A stretch of 64,000 nt of DNA, taken from positions 558,001-622,000 of the forward strand of contig NZ_PUGE01000001.1 of the NCBI RefSeq assembly GCF_002967075.1, given 5' to 3'. Under the pieces are notes generated by a model that saw only the letters and a list, made by a program, of their open reading frames with translations, was not told the origin of the DNA and ran no database searches. The DNA is from Corynebacterium sp. J010B-136 (GTDB taxonomy: Bacteria > Actinomycetota > Actinomycetes > Mycobacteriales > Mycobacteriaceae). Of the stretch, positions 45,627-54,984 are shown piece after piece. Position 1 is the stretch's first letter. Each line of letters opens with the position of its first letter. The position numbers and the translations under genes are program-made.

Positions 45627-46298
45627 CTACGGAAGAATTACTCCCTTCGCTTTATGGCCCACGGAGATAATTTCTCCGGAGATTGACGCCATCTTTGGAG
45701 ACAGTAAAAACACGATGGTGTCTGCGACTTCCCGCAGCGAAGTCTGACCATCCGCACGGTCGATTCCAGCATTGGGATCTTCGATGACAAAGCCCGGGCT
45801 AATAGCGTTGACCGTAATGCCACTGCCGGCATTTTGATCCGCCAAGTTCTTGACGATGACATTAAGGGTCGCATTGCGCGCCGAGGCCGTGGTGCTGTCG
45901 GTGACATAAGAATTCTTGCCGGATAGCGCAATGATGCGCCCATAGCCTTGTTTCTTCATCACTTCCAGCGCAACATTTGCTGTACGCAGGAAGGTCATCG
46001 CTTTGCCATCGATAGCGGTAAGAACCTGTTCTGGATCATCCGCCTTGGCTGGATCAAGGGTTTGCGCCGCTGGTGCGGAGGAAACCACCAACCCATCCAA
46101 ACGCCCGTATTCAGTGACGACTTTCTCAATGCCTGCCCGCACTGAAGCCTCATCGGAGGCATCGATGGATAGCTCGCTACTGCGCGAAGCCACCAGCGGA
46201 ATGGCTCCTTCGGATTTCAGCACGTTCACCACATCTGCACCGATAGTGCCATTGCCGCCGAGGACGAGGATTACTTGATCTTGTAGCTGTAAATCCAT
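45627..46298 (-). CDS. Short-chain dehydrogenase-like protein without the Tyr-x3-Lys motif
   Basis: This 223-aa protein has the Rossmann nucleotide site VILVLGGNGTIGADVV at the N-terminus and the general SDR fold, with PGFVIEDPNAG after the active-site helix. Where SDRs have Ser...Tyr-x3-Lys, it reads IALSGKNSYVTDSTTASARN. The Tyr and Lys of the helix appear replaced by Thr and Arg, so normal SDR catalysis is doubtful. It starts 4 bases after mscR and is cotranscribed with it. It may bind a nucleotide cofactor or have another chemistry. Confidence 0.75.
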   Translation of the reverse strand: MDLQLQDQVILVLGGNGTIGADVVNVLKSEGAIPLVASRSSELSIDASDEASVRAGIEKVVTEYGRLDGLVVSSAPAAQTLDPAKADDPEQVLTAIDGKAMTFLRTANVALEVMKKQGYGRIIALSGKNSYVTDSTTASARNATLNVIVKNLADQNAGSGITVNAISPGFVIEDPNAGIDRADGQTSLREVADTIVFLLSPKMASISGEIISVGHKAKGVILP

Positions 46299-46302
46299 AC
46301 TT

Positions 46303-47409
46303 TTAAATCTCCACGACGCTGCGCAGGACGTCGCCAGCCTTCATCGTGCCAAAGGCTTCTTCAACATCGTTGATGCCGATACGCTCCGAAACGAACTTGC
46401 CCAGTGGGAAGCGGCCCTGCAGGTGCAGATCCACATAAGTTGGGAAGTCGCGCTCTGGCAGGCAGTCGCCGTACCATGCTGGGCGCAAGGAGCCGCCGCG
46501 GCCATAGAAATCAATAGCTGGGATATCAATGCGGGAGGTGAGGTTTGGCACGCCCACCATCACCATGCGGCCAGCGTGGTCGCGGGAGTAAAACGCCTGC
46601 TCCCAGGTCGGCATGATGCCCACGGCGTCAATGGAGACGTCGGTGCCGAAGCCGCCGGTGAGCTCACGAATCTTGGCTACTACCTCAGAGTCTTCACCCT
46701 GGCCGGAAAGCTTCGAGGAATCAATAACGTCGGTAGCGCCGAATTCCTTCGCCCACTCCAGCTTCTTTTCATCGATATCCACTGCAATAATCTTCGAAGC
46801 GCCAGCGAGCTTGGCACCTGCGATAGCCGCCATGCCTACGCCGCCGAGGCCGAATACTGCAACGGATTCACCGCGCTGGATATCAGCGGTATTAACTGCA
46901 GCACCCAGGCCTGCCATGATGCCGCAGCCGAGCAATCCTGCTGCTGCTGGGTCTTCTTCTGGATTGACCTTGGTGCACTGGCCCTCATGGACCAGGGTCT
47001 TTTCTGCGAATGCACCGATGCCGAGCGCTGGGGTCAGTTCCGTGCCGTCTTCCAAGGTCATCTTCTTGGAAGCATTGTGGGTGTTAAAGCAGTACTTTGG
47101 ATCGCCCTTCTTACATGCGCGGCATTCGCCGCACACCGCGCGCCAGTTCATGATGACAAAGTCGCCCTCTTGTACGTGTGTGACGTCTTCACCGACAGTT
47201 TCTACAATGCCTGCGGCTTCATGGCCGAGCAGGAAAGGGAATGCATCTTGGATATCGCCGTCACGGTATGCCAAGTCGGTATGGCACACGCCGCAGGCCT
47301 GGATTTTGACGATGACGTCATTAGGGCCTGGTTCAGGGATAACAATGGTGACAGTTTCTACTTCTGCGCCCTTTTCGCGGGCAATTACTCCGGTTACGTT
47401 TTCGCTCAT
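46303..47409 (-). CDS. mscR: S-(hydroxymethyl)mycothiol dehydrogenase (formaldehyde dehydrogenase)
   Basis: This 368-aa zinc-containing class III-type alcohol dehydrogenase oxidises the formaldehyde-mycothiol adduct and can reduce S-nitrosomycothiol. It has catalytic zinc ligands in CGVCHTDL and GHEAAG. The structural zinc loop is [15 protein letters not shown]. The NAD site is [17 protein letters not shown]. The length and sequence fit the mycothiol-dependent clade (MscR; called FadH or AdhE in C. glutamicum). It heads the operon mscR-SDR-MBL. mshA at 2.5-3.8 kb supplies its cofactor pathway. Confidence 0.9.
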   Translation of the reverse strand: MSENVTGVIAREKGAEVETVTIVIPEPGPNDVIVKIQACGVCHTDLAYRDGDIQDAFPFLLGHEAAGIVETVGEDVTHVQEGDFVIMNWRAVCGECRACKKGDPKYCFNTHNASKKMTLEDGTELTPALGIGAFAEKTLVHEGQCTKVNPEEDPAAAGLLGCGIMAGLGAAVNTADIQRGESVAVFGLGGVGMAAIAGAKLAGASKIIAVDIDEKKLEWAKEFGATDVIDSSKLSGQGEDSEVVAKIRELTGGFGTDVSIDAVGIMPTWEQAFYSRDHAGRMVMVGVPNLTSRIDIPAIDFYGRGGSLRPAWYGDCLPERDFPTYVDLHLQGRFPLGKFVSERIGINDVEEAFGTMKAGDVLRSVVEI

Positions 47410-47444
47410 GTGGCCAGACTATCTAAAAATTTAGCTTCTGGCGG

Positions 47445-47493
47445 AAAAATAAAAATCGTTCCCACCCGTTGGGAAAACCGACGGGTGGGAACG
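47445..47493 (-). terminator. Terminator of the SGNH hydrolase gene
   Basis: CGTTCCCACCCGT (47457-47469) pairs perfectly with ACGGGTGGGAACG (47481-47493). On the minus strand it is followed by ATTTTTATTTTT. It lies 19 bases past the hydrolase stop and 35 bases before the mscR start. Confidence 0.9.
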
Positions 47494-47511
47494 ACTACGC
47501 ATTGGAGTTAT

Positions 47512-48315
47512 TTAGGTACGCGCCAAGATACGCGCAAGCGCCTCATGTCCGCGGGCGTTGACGTGAATAGGCAGGTTACCGTTGCCGGCCGTGAAGTCAA
47601 TCAATCCGGCAAAGTAGCGCTGGCTAGCATTGGCGCACATGCCGTTATTACGGGTAGCGCCCTTAAGGTCTACAAATTCAGTGCCGGTCGCGCGCGCAAG
47701 GTCAACCTGCATCCACTGCGCAGAATCTTCCCAGCTGCGAACCTCTGGCAACAAGGTCGTATCCGATGGACGCGAGGAAACATGAACTAAGCAGTAGTAA
47801 TTTCCAGAGCCAATGGTTGGGTAGCCAACGATTTGAATCCGGGCATTAGGAGCTGCGCGCTTGATGCGCTCGATCTGCGGCGCGGTGGTGCGCACAAAAC
47901 GATCCCGCAGCTGCTGACGTGAAAGATTGCGGTTGTTATAGGTGTCATTGAAACCTGAGGTAAAAATAACGCGCTGCGTCGATGGGTTCAATGAGCCAGT
48001 ACGAATTGCGTTGGAAACCTGGGTGGAAATCTGCGGTCCTGGCGACATAGATACGGCACCAGAGCAGGAATGATCCCGCACACGAAGGCCCAGCTTGGCG
48101 CCTGTACGCTTGGCGTAGTTATTGCCTGACGGGCAGTTCGCACCATTTGCTGTCGAGGAAGTTACGCGCGTAGACAGATAAATGTCGGCGCTGGGATCCG
48201 CCAGCAGCGAGTCACCGAAGGCTACTAAATTTCTTTCAGCAGCCGAGGCGGTCGGGGCTGCTACAACAGTCAGCGCCATGAGCGCCGCGACGAGTAATGT
48301 ACGAAGTTTCTTCAA
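47512..48315 (-). CDS. Secreted SGNH/GDSL-family hydrolase
   Basis: This protein of about 267 aa has a signal peptide (from KKLRTLLVAALMALTVVAAP to the AxA site TASAAE) and an SGNH hydrolase domain. Block I is VAFGDSLLADPS (nucleophile Ser), block II is near CSGAVSMSPG, block III is FTSGFNDTYNN, and the last block has HVNARGH with the catalytic His. It probably acts on envelope esters outside the cell. I choose the TTG at 48315 because AAGG lies 8 bases before it and it gives a compact signal peptide; the frame extends 15 codons further to a TTG at 48360. Confidence 0.8.
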   Translation of the reverse strand: MKKLRTLLVAALMALTVVAAPTASAAERNLVAFGDSLLADPSADIYLSTRVTSSTANGANCPSGNNYAKRTGAKLGLRVRDHSCSGAVSMSPGPQISTQVSNAIRTGSLNPSTQRVIFTSGFNDTYNNRNLSRQQLRDRFVRTTAPQIERIKRAAPNARIQIVGYPTIGSGNYYCLVHVSSRPSDTTLLPEVRSWEDSAQWMQVDLARATGTEFVDLKGATRNNGMCANASQRYFAGLIDFTAGNGNLPIHVNARGHEALARILART

Positions 48316-48524
48316 TTCTTTGGCCTTCGATTCCTCAGATATGTTTGTATTCCCTGACAAAAGTACACTATATTCGCTAGCGTAGGTTTCGCAACCGTCG
48401 TAACATCTTAAACATTTGTCACACTAGCAACAAAAGAAACGTCCGGGAAGCCCCGAGCGATTAACCCCTCGAGGGATTAAACTCTTTCTTTTTTATTTTC
48501 TATTACAAGGACTTCATCGTAGCT

Positions 48525-50216
48525 ATGGCACTAAACGTTTCAGCACTATTTACCCCTAAGGGAATCCAGGAGTTAATGTTCCAGGCCAAAGGGGTTGCTG
48601 AGCTCGTCCCAGCATTGGTGAATTCCGGCATCATTGGTGCGCACGGCCTTAAAGCAACGGCCGTGCTGCCCGCAAACCTGGCGCGCTACCGCCTGACCAC
48701 CGCACGTGAGCTCGAACAGGGCTACGCTACTTGCCCCGAACGCATTGCTCTTATCGATGACACCGGGGCTATTTCATACCGTCAGCTTCGCAATGATTCC
48801 CAAACTTTAGCTAAATACCTTCTAACGCTGGGTCTTGATGAGATTCGCATGGGCGTCATGGCGCGTAACGGCCGCGGAATTGTCACCCCAATGGCGGCTA
48901 AAGGCTACGCCGGTGCCTCTATTTATCTACTTAATGTCAGCTCCTCGAAGGAACAGCTCGCTGGATCTATTAAGGAATGCGGCATCAACGTTCTTGTCAT
49001 CGATGATGAGTTTGCTGGACGCATGCCGACCGAGATTTTGGATGACATTCCCGTCATCATTGGTTTCGATACCGCTACCCAAGGCACCGGGAATGAGCCT
49101 TACGAGGTTATTGAGCACAACTATCCTTTGATGAAGGATATCGTGGCGCACCCTGAACTACTTCGCGATATTAAGCTACCGCTTTTCCCACGTCACGGAA
49201 TGATCGTGTTGATGTCCTCGGGCACCACTGGAATTCCTAAGGGCATCATGCGCAATGAGCCAGTCTTCCCCGTCGTGGTGGCAACCCTTATGGGCACCAT
49301 CCCGTGGCGCGCAGACCAAAAGGTTCAAATCACCGCCTCGATGTTCCACACTTGGGGTTGGGCCGCTGTAAACCTTGGTCTCGGTGCGCGTAATACTATT
49401 GTCACCCATCGCCTGTTTAACCCAGTAACCGTGCTCGATGATATTGAGCGTTACGAACTCGAAGGCATGGTTTCCTCTCCTGTGTTCTACAAGGAGATGA
49501 TCCAAGCAGATCCGGAGAAGAAGTACGACACTTCTACTTTGGGCTTCATCGCTTCTGCCGGCAACGCCGTGTCCCCGCAGCTGGTCAAGGATGTGCACGA
49601 GCGCTTCGGCCCGATCCTGTGCAATGCCTATGGTTCTACCGAACTTGCATTGGCATCTGCTGCGACCGCTGAGCAGGTCGCCCAAGATCCCACTACCGCC
49701 GGCAAGATTGCCTCCGGTACCAAGCTGCGCATCTTAGGCAAAGACGGCAAGGAAAAGCCACGCGGTGAAATCGGTGAGATTTTCCTCTTTAATGAAACCG
49801 CTTTGATTGGGTACACCAACCCGAATAAGCAGGTAAAGAAAAACGAGGGATTGGTATCCATCGGTGACTTGGGATTCATCGATGAAGATAACCACCTGCA
49901 CGTGGTGGGCCGCGCCGATGACATGATCATCGTGGGTGGCGAAAATGTTCACCCACAGTCGGTCATTGAAGTCTTAGAAGAAATGCCGGGCATCAAAGAT
50001 GTTCACGCCCAGGGTGTGGAAGATGAAGATACCTTTGCCCGCGTTGCCGTATGGGTAGTACGCAACGAGGATGAAACTGGCCAGTCGCTTACCGATGAAT
50101 CCATTCGCGATTTCGTCCGTGACAACCTTGCCGATCACTCGGTTCCCCGCGATGTGCACTTCCGCGATGAACTTCCACGCAACCCCACCGGCAAAGTCGT
50201 ACCGCGCATGCTCTAA
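48525..50216 (+). CDS. Acyl-CoA ligase / AMP-binding protein (not of the tandem cluster)
   Basis: This 563-aa ANL-superfamily enzyme has P-loop SSGTTGIPKGIM (about residue 230), the A5 motif NAYGSTELA (about 366), SIGDLGFIDED, the hinge VGGENVHPQSVIE, and the terminal catalytic Lys in NPTGKVVPRM. It lacks the block pattern of the three fadD copies at 4-9.6 kb and resembles the FadD2-like group with the N-terminal region ARYRLTTARELEQGYAT. The chain substrate is unknown. A perfect palindrome terminates it. Confidence 0.85.
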   Translation: MALNVSALFTPKGIQELMFQAKGVAELVPALVNSGIIGAHGLKATAVLPANLARYRLTTARELEQGYATCPERIALIDDTGAISYRQLRNDSQTLAKYLLTLGLDEIRMGVMARNGRGIVTPMAAKGYAGASIYLLNVSSSKEQLAGSIKECGINVLVIDDEFAGRMPTEILDDIPVIIGFDTATQGTGNEPYEVIEHNYPLMKDIVAHPELLRDIKLPLFPRHGMIVLMSSGTTGIPKGIMRNEPVFPVVVATLMGTIPWRADQKVQITASMFHTWGWAAVNLGLGARNTIVTHRLFNPVTVLDDIERYELEGMVSSPVFYKEMIQADPEKKYDTSTLGFIASAGNAVSPQLVKDVHERFGPILCNAYGSTELALASAATAEQVAQDPTTAGKIASGTKLRILGKDGKEKPRGEIGEIFLFNETALIGYTNPNKQVKKNEGLVSIGDLGFIDEDNHLHVVGRADDMIIVGGENVHPQSVIEVLEEMPGIKDVHAQGVEDEDTFARVAVWVVRNEDETGQSLTDESIRDFVRDNLADHSVPRDVHFRDELPRNPTGKVVPRML

Positions 50217-50250
50217 CCCCGCGTTCGCGAATCCCTAACGACGGCAGCTT

Positions 50251-50284
50251 AAGAAGGGACAACTCCTAGGAGTTGTCCCTTCTT
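50251..50284 (+). terminator. Terminator of the AMP-binding gene
   Basis: A perfect 34-bp palindrome (half AAGAAGGGACAACTCCT) 35 bases after the stop ends in TTCTT and forms a strong hairpin. Confidence 0.85.
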
Positions 50285-50579
50285 GCATCGTCAAGCAATC
50301 ACCAATTGGCGTAGACGACCTCGCGCTAAAAGACACCCGAAGTAACGGCGAATGGACACCAACCCCGGAGCAAAGGAATTCTCGGCCTGTAGCCTTACTC
50401 CCAATCTGGAACCCAGCTTAATCTTTCTAGGGTTGGTGTCGCTGGCTGATATGTTATTGGGCTTGAGCCGACTGGAAAAGTAGCAATTTCATGAAGCCTC
50501 TTCGTCCTGCATGTATATCCGCCCTGGTCAACCTGGGACTTCTCTGCCCCAACTTTTCCGACTGGTAAAACTAAAAGAG
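50285..50579. other. Non-coding region between two terminators, with inverted repeats
   Basis: No gene is convincing here. An 11-base perfect inverted repeat, GACACCAACCC (50355-50365) and GGGTTGGTGTC (50430-50440), encloses 64 bases. A second, GGAAAAGT (50474-50481) with ACTTTTCC (50552-50559), lies to its right. The two could be a structured RNA or remnants of transposon ends beside the tRNA. Confidence 0.4.
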
Positions 50580-50617
50580 AACCCCAGTCCAGAAACGTTT
50601 TGTTCTGAACTGGGGTT
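50580..50617 (-). terminator. Terminator of tRNA-Thr
   Basis: AACCCCAGTCCAGAA and TTCTGAACTGGGGTT pair over 15 bases with one G-U. On the minus strand the hairpin is followed by TCTCTTTTAGTTTTA. It lies just downstream of the tRNA 3' end. Confidence 0.85.
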
Positions 50618-50621
50618 TAGG

Positions 50622-50697
50622 TGGAGCCGCTTAGGAGAATCGAACTCCTGACCTTCTCATTACGAGTGAGACGCTCTACCGACTGAGCTAAAGCGGC
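50622..50697 (-). tRNA. tRNA-Thr (anticodon CGT)
   Basis: The 76-base gene includes CCA. The acceptor stem is GCCGCTT / AAGCGGC. The D arm is GCTCAGTCGGTAGAGC. The anticodon stem TCTCA / TGAGA has the loop CTCGTAA, giving anticodon CGT for ACG codons. The T arm is AGGAGTTCGATTCTCCT. Discriminator T and encoded CCA follow. All stems pair. Confidence 0.95.
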
Positions 50698-50771
50698 CTG
50701 CGCCAATTGCAGAAATCGGCGCCTATAAAGAATAGCTTAGCTACATTGCAGGCGTGAAATCAGCCGGGCTA

Positions 50772-52019
50772 TCAGCGCGTTTTACAAGCTAGACGCAGTC
50801 TTCCGATGAGTCCATCGAAGGCGATTTGCTGGGTGACGTTGTGGCTCATTTGCTCGCGACACTTCGAAATCGCGTTCTGGCAAGCTAACAGTCCTTCTTC
50901 GCTCACGCGGGCGGCAAGCTCATCAGCTAGACCCTCGAAATCTGGGTGCGTGAGCTCCACGTCGGCTCCGACTTTGCGCATGAGGGCGTCGCGGTAAATG
51001 CCAGCAAGGTCAATAAGCACTAAGTCCAGATAGTCACGCTGGCGGCGGGTTTGCTGCAGTTTGTGTTGGTCTTGCAATCGTTTAACCGCAGATTTTAGGT
51101 CGCGGTTTTCACGCCCGGTGCCTTTGCCCTTTCCGCCGGCACCATAGGCGACTTCTAAGTTGGAAACTTCCTTTTCTTCTCGCTCAGCACCATCTGACTT
51201 AGCTTCGTCATTAACCAGCTTGATGAGCGCCTGAGCAGATTGGAAAGCTTGGGAGCCGTGAAAGACATCCTCGGCTAGATTAATCGCCATCGCGCGGCGT
51301 TTTTGCGCATCTGGGTTGGTCACTAATCGGCGTGCGCGTCCCACGTGGCGAAGAGAGGTAAGCGCGGCGAGGTGGGCATCGTTAGGCGATGCCCCCTCCG
51401 ACACTAATTGCTCCACGATGTATTCGACCGACGGCGAAGGAATGTATAAATGCCGGCAGCGTGAGCGCAGGGTTTGGGAGAAATCCTGCGGATCTGCCGA
51501 CGGTGCACACATAATGATGACGGTCTGCGCCGAAGGCTCCTCCACTGTCTTTAGCAAAGCATTCGATGCACCAGCGGTTAAGCGATCCGCGTTATCGAAG
51601 ATAATCACGCGAAACTTCGCGTGGGTAGGCAGCGCAATCGCGTCTTTGATAACCCCACGGACTTCTTCAACCTTGATGGTCAGCCCCTGCGGGGTCCAAA
51701 ATTTCAGATCCGGATGAGATTGAGTCTCTAAAACTGAGCGGCACCCATCACATTGCCCGCACCCTAGCTCCGCCTCGGGACCGTTGGTGTCCACATTGGT
51801 GCACATTAATGCTGCGGCAAAAGCCAGCGCCGCATTGGAACGCCCTGAGCCCGGTGGGCCGGTAAACAGCCAGGAGTGGCTCATTGCGCGCGGATCTGCA
51901 CCCGGCATCCCTCGGGCAGCGCGCGCGGCCTGCAAAATGGCCTCTTGCACTGCCGGGCGATCTGCTAAACGCTGCGCAACAGAACCGCGTGTTAAAGAAA
52001 TCTCAGTCACCTCACCCAT
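50772..52019 (-). CDS. holB: DNA polymerase III delta' subunit
   Basis: This 415-aa AAA+ clamp-loader subunit has the P-loop-like TGPPGSGRSNAALAFAAAL (with Arg in place of the usual Lys, as often in delta'). A zinc site is present (CGQCDGCRSV, with an earlier Cys in ALMCTN). The Walker B region is FRVIIFDNADRLT, the sensor 1 region NALLKTVEEPS, and the SRC motif is in LRSRCRHLYIP. It is upstream of and divergent from the adenylate cyclase. Confidence 0.92.
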   Translation of the reverse strand: MGEVTEISLTRGSVAQRLADRPAVQEAILQAARAARGMPGADPRAMSHSWLFTGPPGSGRSNAALAFAAALMCTNVDTNGPEAELGCGQCDGCRSVLETQSHPDLKFWTPQGLTIKVEEVRGVIKDAIALPTHAKFRVIIFDNADRLTAGASNALLKTVEEPSAQTVIIMCAPSADPQDFSQTLRSRCRHLYIPSPSVEYIVEQLVSEGASPNDAHLAALTSLRHVGRARRLVTNPDAQKRRAMAINLAEDVFHGSQAFQSAQALIKLVNDEAKSDGAEREEKEVSNLEVAYGAGGKGKGTGRENRDLKSAVKRLQDQHKLQQTRRQRDYLDLVLIDLAGIYRDALMRKVGADVELTHPDFEGLADELAARVSEEGLLACQNAISKCREQMSHNVTQQIAFDGLIGRLRLACKTR

Positions 52020-52113
52020 ATTACTTTCTTATGTCCATGCGCCTTGACCCCCTGCACAAGTGTGATTTTTGGTGAGCTTAGACTTTTTTAGGCGAAGCCC
52101 TAGTCACTAACGA

Positions 52114-52119
52114 TAGAGT
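52114..52119 (+). promoter_or_regulatory. -10 box upstream of the adenylate cyclase
   Basis: TAGAGT ends 8 bases before the ATG at 52128. The intervening GGGAAGC could be an SD, so leaderless initiation is only likely. Confidence 0.4.
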
Positions 52120-52127
52120 GGGAAGCT

Positions 52128-53660
52128 ATGAGCAGAGTCATGCGCGGTCTTTTTTGGTTGATGAGCACTTCGTGGCCCATCTATGCCGCGATCGTGTTGG
52201 GCACCAATATTGTTGGCGCCGTTGCAATTATGACCTTTGTGGTTTATTTCCTACCCATGCCTGAAATTCGTGAATTCACCACGAACTTCGACAATCTCTT
52301 GGGGCTAGGTTTTGCCTTCGTTATCTTCGCGGTCATCGTCGGCATGGCAGCCACCATATTGCTCTTCCGCCCGGTGTGGGATTGGCAGCGCAATCCGGAT
52401 AACCATGACCCGAATATGGTGCGCAACCTGGTGATGCGCATTCCTATCTACCAATCAGCAGTTGCCGCACTGGTGTGGCTCATTGGAATCGGTATCACCG
52501 TAGCGATTACTTCTGCTTCCGATGCCACACTTGGATTAGTAGTAGCTGTTGCCTCGATCCTGGCTGGAATGGTCGTCGTCCTCATCACCTATTTGCAGGC
52601 AGAGCGCATGGTTCGCCCTGTTGCCGCCACTGCTTTGGCTCGCCGCTTTGAGGACTCCACCCTAGAACCACCGATTAAGCAGCGTCTGTATCTTTCGTGG
52701 ATTATGTCCACCGGTGTGCCGCTGCTGGGCATCGTCTTAGTATTTTTGGCGCAAGTTGGCGGCATCTTTACCGACGACGCCAATGCCATCTTGCCGGCGG
52801 TCGTCGCGTTGACGCTCACTGCACTTGGCACCGGCGCTATGGCCACGGCCTATTCCACCATGAGCGTGGTGGATCCGATTTATGAGCTCCAAGATGCCAT
52901 CAACCGTGTGCGTCGCGGTGAACGCCACGTAGAAGTTGATATCTACGACGGCTCCGAGCTGGGTGTATTGCAGGCCGGCTTCAATGAAATGATGCGCGGT
53001 TTGCATGAGCGCCAGCGCCTACGGGATCTTTTTGGCCGCTACGTCGGTGATGAAGTTGCGCAGCGCGCAATGGATGAGCGCCCCGAGCTCGGCGGCGAAG
53101 ACCGCAAGGTAGCCGTGCTTTTTATTGACGTCATTGGCTCCACCACGTTTGCGGTCAACAACACCCCAGAACGCGTTGTCGAAGAGCTCAATAACTTCTT
53201 TGAGCACGTTGTAGAAGTAGTTCACCGCAACAAGGGCATCATCAATAAATTCCAGGGCGATGCTGCGCTGGCCATTTTTGGTGCTCCTTTGAATGTCTAC
53301 GATTCCACGTCGCTAGCTTTGCAAGCTGCGCGCGAACTGCGCCACGAATTGCGCGATATGGAACTCCAAGCCGGTATCGGCGTGGCAGCAGGGCACGTCG
53401 TTGCCGGCCACATCGGCGGGCTAGATCGCTTTGAGTACACCGTCATCGGCGACGCCGTCAACGAAGCCGCACGTCTGACCGAGCTCGCAAAAGATACACC
53501 TGGACGCGTGCTGACTAATGCTTCCACGTTAAAAAATGCGAATGAGACTGAACAGGCCCGCTGGACGTTCATGAAGTCTATTGAGCTGCGCGGACGCCGC
53601 CGCATGACGCAACTCGCGCGCCCAATCCGCGCAACTTTGGCCGACCGCGCAGAATTATAG
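52128..53660 (+). CDS. cya: Membrane-bound class III adenylate cyclase
   Basis: This 510-aa protein makes cAMP, the ligand of GlxR in corynebacteria. The N-terminal half has six membrane helices (about residues 1-255), followed by a HAMP linker (about 255-310) and a cyclase homology domain (about 325-490). The last contains the metal Asp in VAVLFIDVIGSTTF, the second in FQGDAALAIFG, and the transition-state region in YTVIGDAVNEAARL. It corresponds to the cyaB-type gene beside topA in C. glutamicum. Its stop lies 5 bases before the -10 box of the first DUF418 frame. Confidence 0.92.
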   Translation: MSRVMRGLFWLMSTSWPIYAAIVLGTNIVGAVAIMTFVVYFLPMPEIREFTTNFDNLLGLGFAFVIFAVIVGMAATILLFRPVWDWQRNPDNHDPNMVRNLVMRIPIYQSAVAALVWLIGIGITVAITSASDATLGLVVAVASILAGMVVVLITYLQAERMVRPVAATALARRFEDSTLEPPIKQRLYLSWIMSTGVPLLGIVLVFLAQVGGIFTDDANAILPAVVALTLTALGTGAMATAYSTMSVVDPIYELQDAINRVRRGERHVEVDIYDGSELGVLQAGFNEMMRGLHERQRLRDLFGRYVGDEVAQRAMDERPELGGEDRKVAVLFIDVIGSTTFAVNNTPERVVEELNNFFEHVVEVVHRNKGIINKFQGDAALAIFGAPLNVYDSTSLALQAARELRHELRDMELQAGIGVAAGHVVAGHIGGLDRFEYTVIGDAVNEAARLTELAKDTPGRVLTNASTLKNANETEQARWTFMKSIELRGRRRMTQLARPIRATLADRAEL

Positions 53661-53664
53661 CTGT

Positions 53665-53670
53665 TAGTCT
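53665..53670 (+). promoter_or_regulatory. -10 box of the first DUF418 gene (leaderless)
   Basis: TAGTCT ends 7 bases before the ATG at 53678. The whole stretch from TAGCTGTTA to AAGATGAC is nearly the same as that before the second DUF418 gene at 54985. The duplication therefore included the promoter. Confidence 0.6.
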
Positions 53671-53677
53671 TAGCCGC

Positions 53678-54939
53678 ATGGCGGAAGATGACACCAGTCC
53701 ATCTCAACAACCTCTAACCGGCGCACCTACAAAACACGAATGGTTGTGCCAGATGTCGCACGCGGTCTGGCACTACTTGGAATCGCTATCGCGAACTTGC
53801 CCACTGCGTGGCTAACTCCAGGCGCGCCTGAGGCCGCTTTCTTTGGTTCGATTAACAATGTCTTTGACCAGATTTTGGTCGTTGCATCTGCAATGTTCGC
53901 GCATAATCGCGGGCTGCCACTGTTTTCTACAATGCTCGGCTTTGGGGTCGGGCTTATCGCGATGAGCCTGTGGCGTAAGCAATTTCCAGCCAAACGCGCT
54001 CGTCAAATCATCATCCGCCGCTATTTTTTCCTAGCTATATTTGGTGCTGTCCACCTCATTTTCATCTTTTACGGCGACATCATGTTTTACTACGGGCTAA
54101 CCGGAATCATCATCGGGTTGTTGCTGACAGTGCGTGACAAAGTCCTTGCTGTTACTTCCTATGTGGTGTTGGGAATAATCACTACCGGAGGTCTTTTACT
54201 CCTGGTGTGGGGCCTGTTGTCGGGGACTGACATGAGTGCGGTGACCGAGGGCGGAAGGATTGAGGACTTTGACACCAGTTCTTATCTCGGTCTCCTGGGA
54301 TTCAATGCAGTGACCTTTGTGCTGAATTTTCTCAGTTATCCTGTGTACATCCTTGGATATGCCCCTATCATGCTCATTGGTTTTACTTGGGCACGCCGCG
54401 GGGTGCTTGCGGATGTCCCCGCACACCGCAAAGAACTATCGTTCTGGGCAGTCATTGGCGTCGTATATATCCTAGGTATTGGACTTCCTTGGGGATTGGC
54501 AGAAATTGGTGTGCTACCTCGTGAACTTGCCCCGACATTTTTGACCACCAATTTGTTTACAGGCGGGATCGCTGGCCCAGCTTTGCTGGCGATATTCGCG
54601 TTGGTATTGCAGCCTTTCCAGGCGCGTGCGGACCGTGGTCAAAAGCCATCTGTTTGGCTGCAAATCCCAATGGCTTTGGGCAAGCGTTCCATGAGTGGCT
54701 ATTTATTCCAATCACTTGCATTCTTCGTTCTTTGCTACGCCGTAGCTTTGGGTATCACGCCAGAAAGTGTCAGCGCGCAAGTTGGATTAGCCTTCGGTGT
54801 GTGGATGGTTTCGCTAATCCTCGCGTGGCTGATGGAAGCTGTGAATATGCAAGGTCCATTTGAAATGATGCACCGTCGTCTTTCCTACGGTTCAACGCTG
54901 CAGCCTGAATTGCATAAGAAAGGCAGCAACAAGAAATAA
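53678..54939 (+). pseudogene. DUF418 membrane protein, first tandem copy, with a -1 frameshift near the start
   Basis: The natural start by comparison with the second copy is ATG at 53678 (MAEDDTSPSQQPLTGAPT). That frame leaves the main one at AAAA (53731-53734); one extra A would join it to KTRMVVPDVARGLALLGIA. As it stands, the main frame can only begin at ATG 53740 (399 aa), which lacks an SD. That frame has the complete DUF418 region: VPDVARGLALLGIAIAN, then about eight membrane helices, with GDIMFYYGLTGI in the middle and LGKRSMSGYLFQSL near the end. It may still be functional, be a sequencing error, or be a phase-variable start. DUF418 proteins are membrane proteins of unknown role. Confidence 0.6.
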
Positions 54940-54971
54940 TCTCTCACTTATCTGCACGGAATAATAGCTGT

Positions 54972-54977
54972 TAATCT
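54972..54977 (+). promoter_or_regulatory. -10 box of the second DUF418 gene (leaderless)
   Basis: TAATCT ends 7 bases before the ATG at 54985. The surrounding sequence is shared with the first copy. Confidence 0.6.
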
Positions 54978-54984
54978 TGGCCTC

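Noticed and set aside
46423..47790. 455-codon plus-strand frame over the mscR region
   Set aside because: It lies opposite mscR and the end of the SGNH gene, crosses the hairpin at 47457-47493, and has no recognisable domain.
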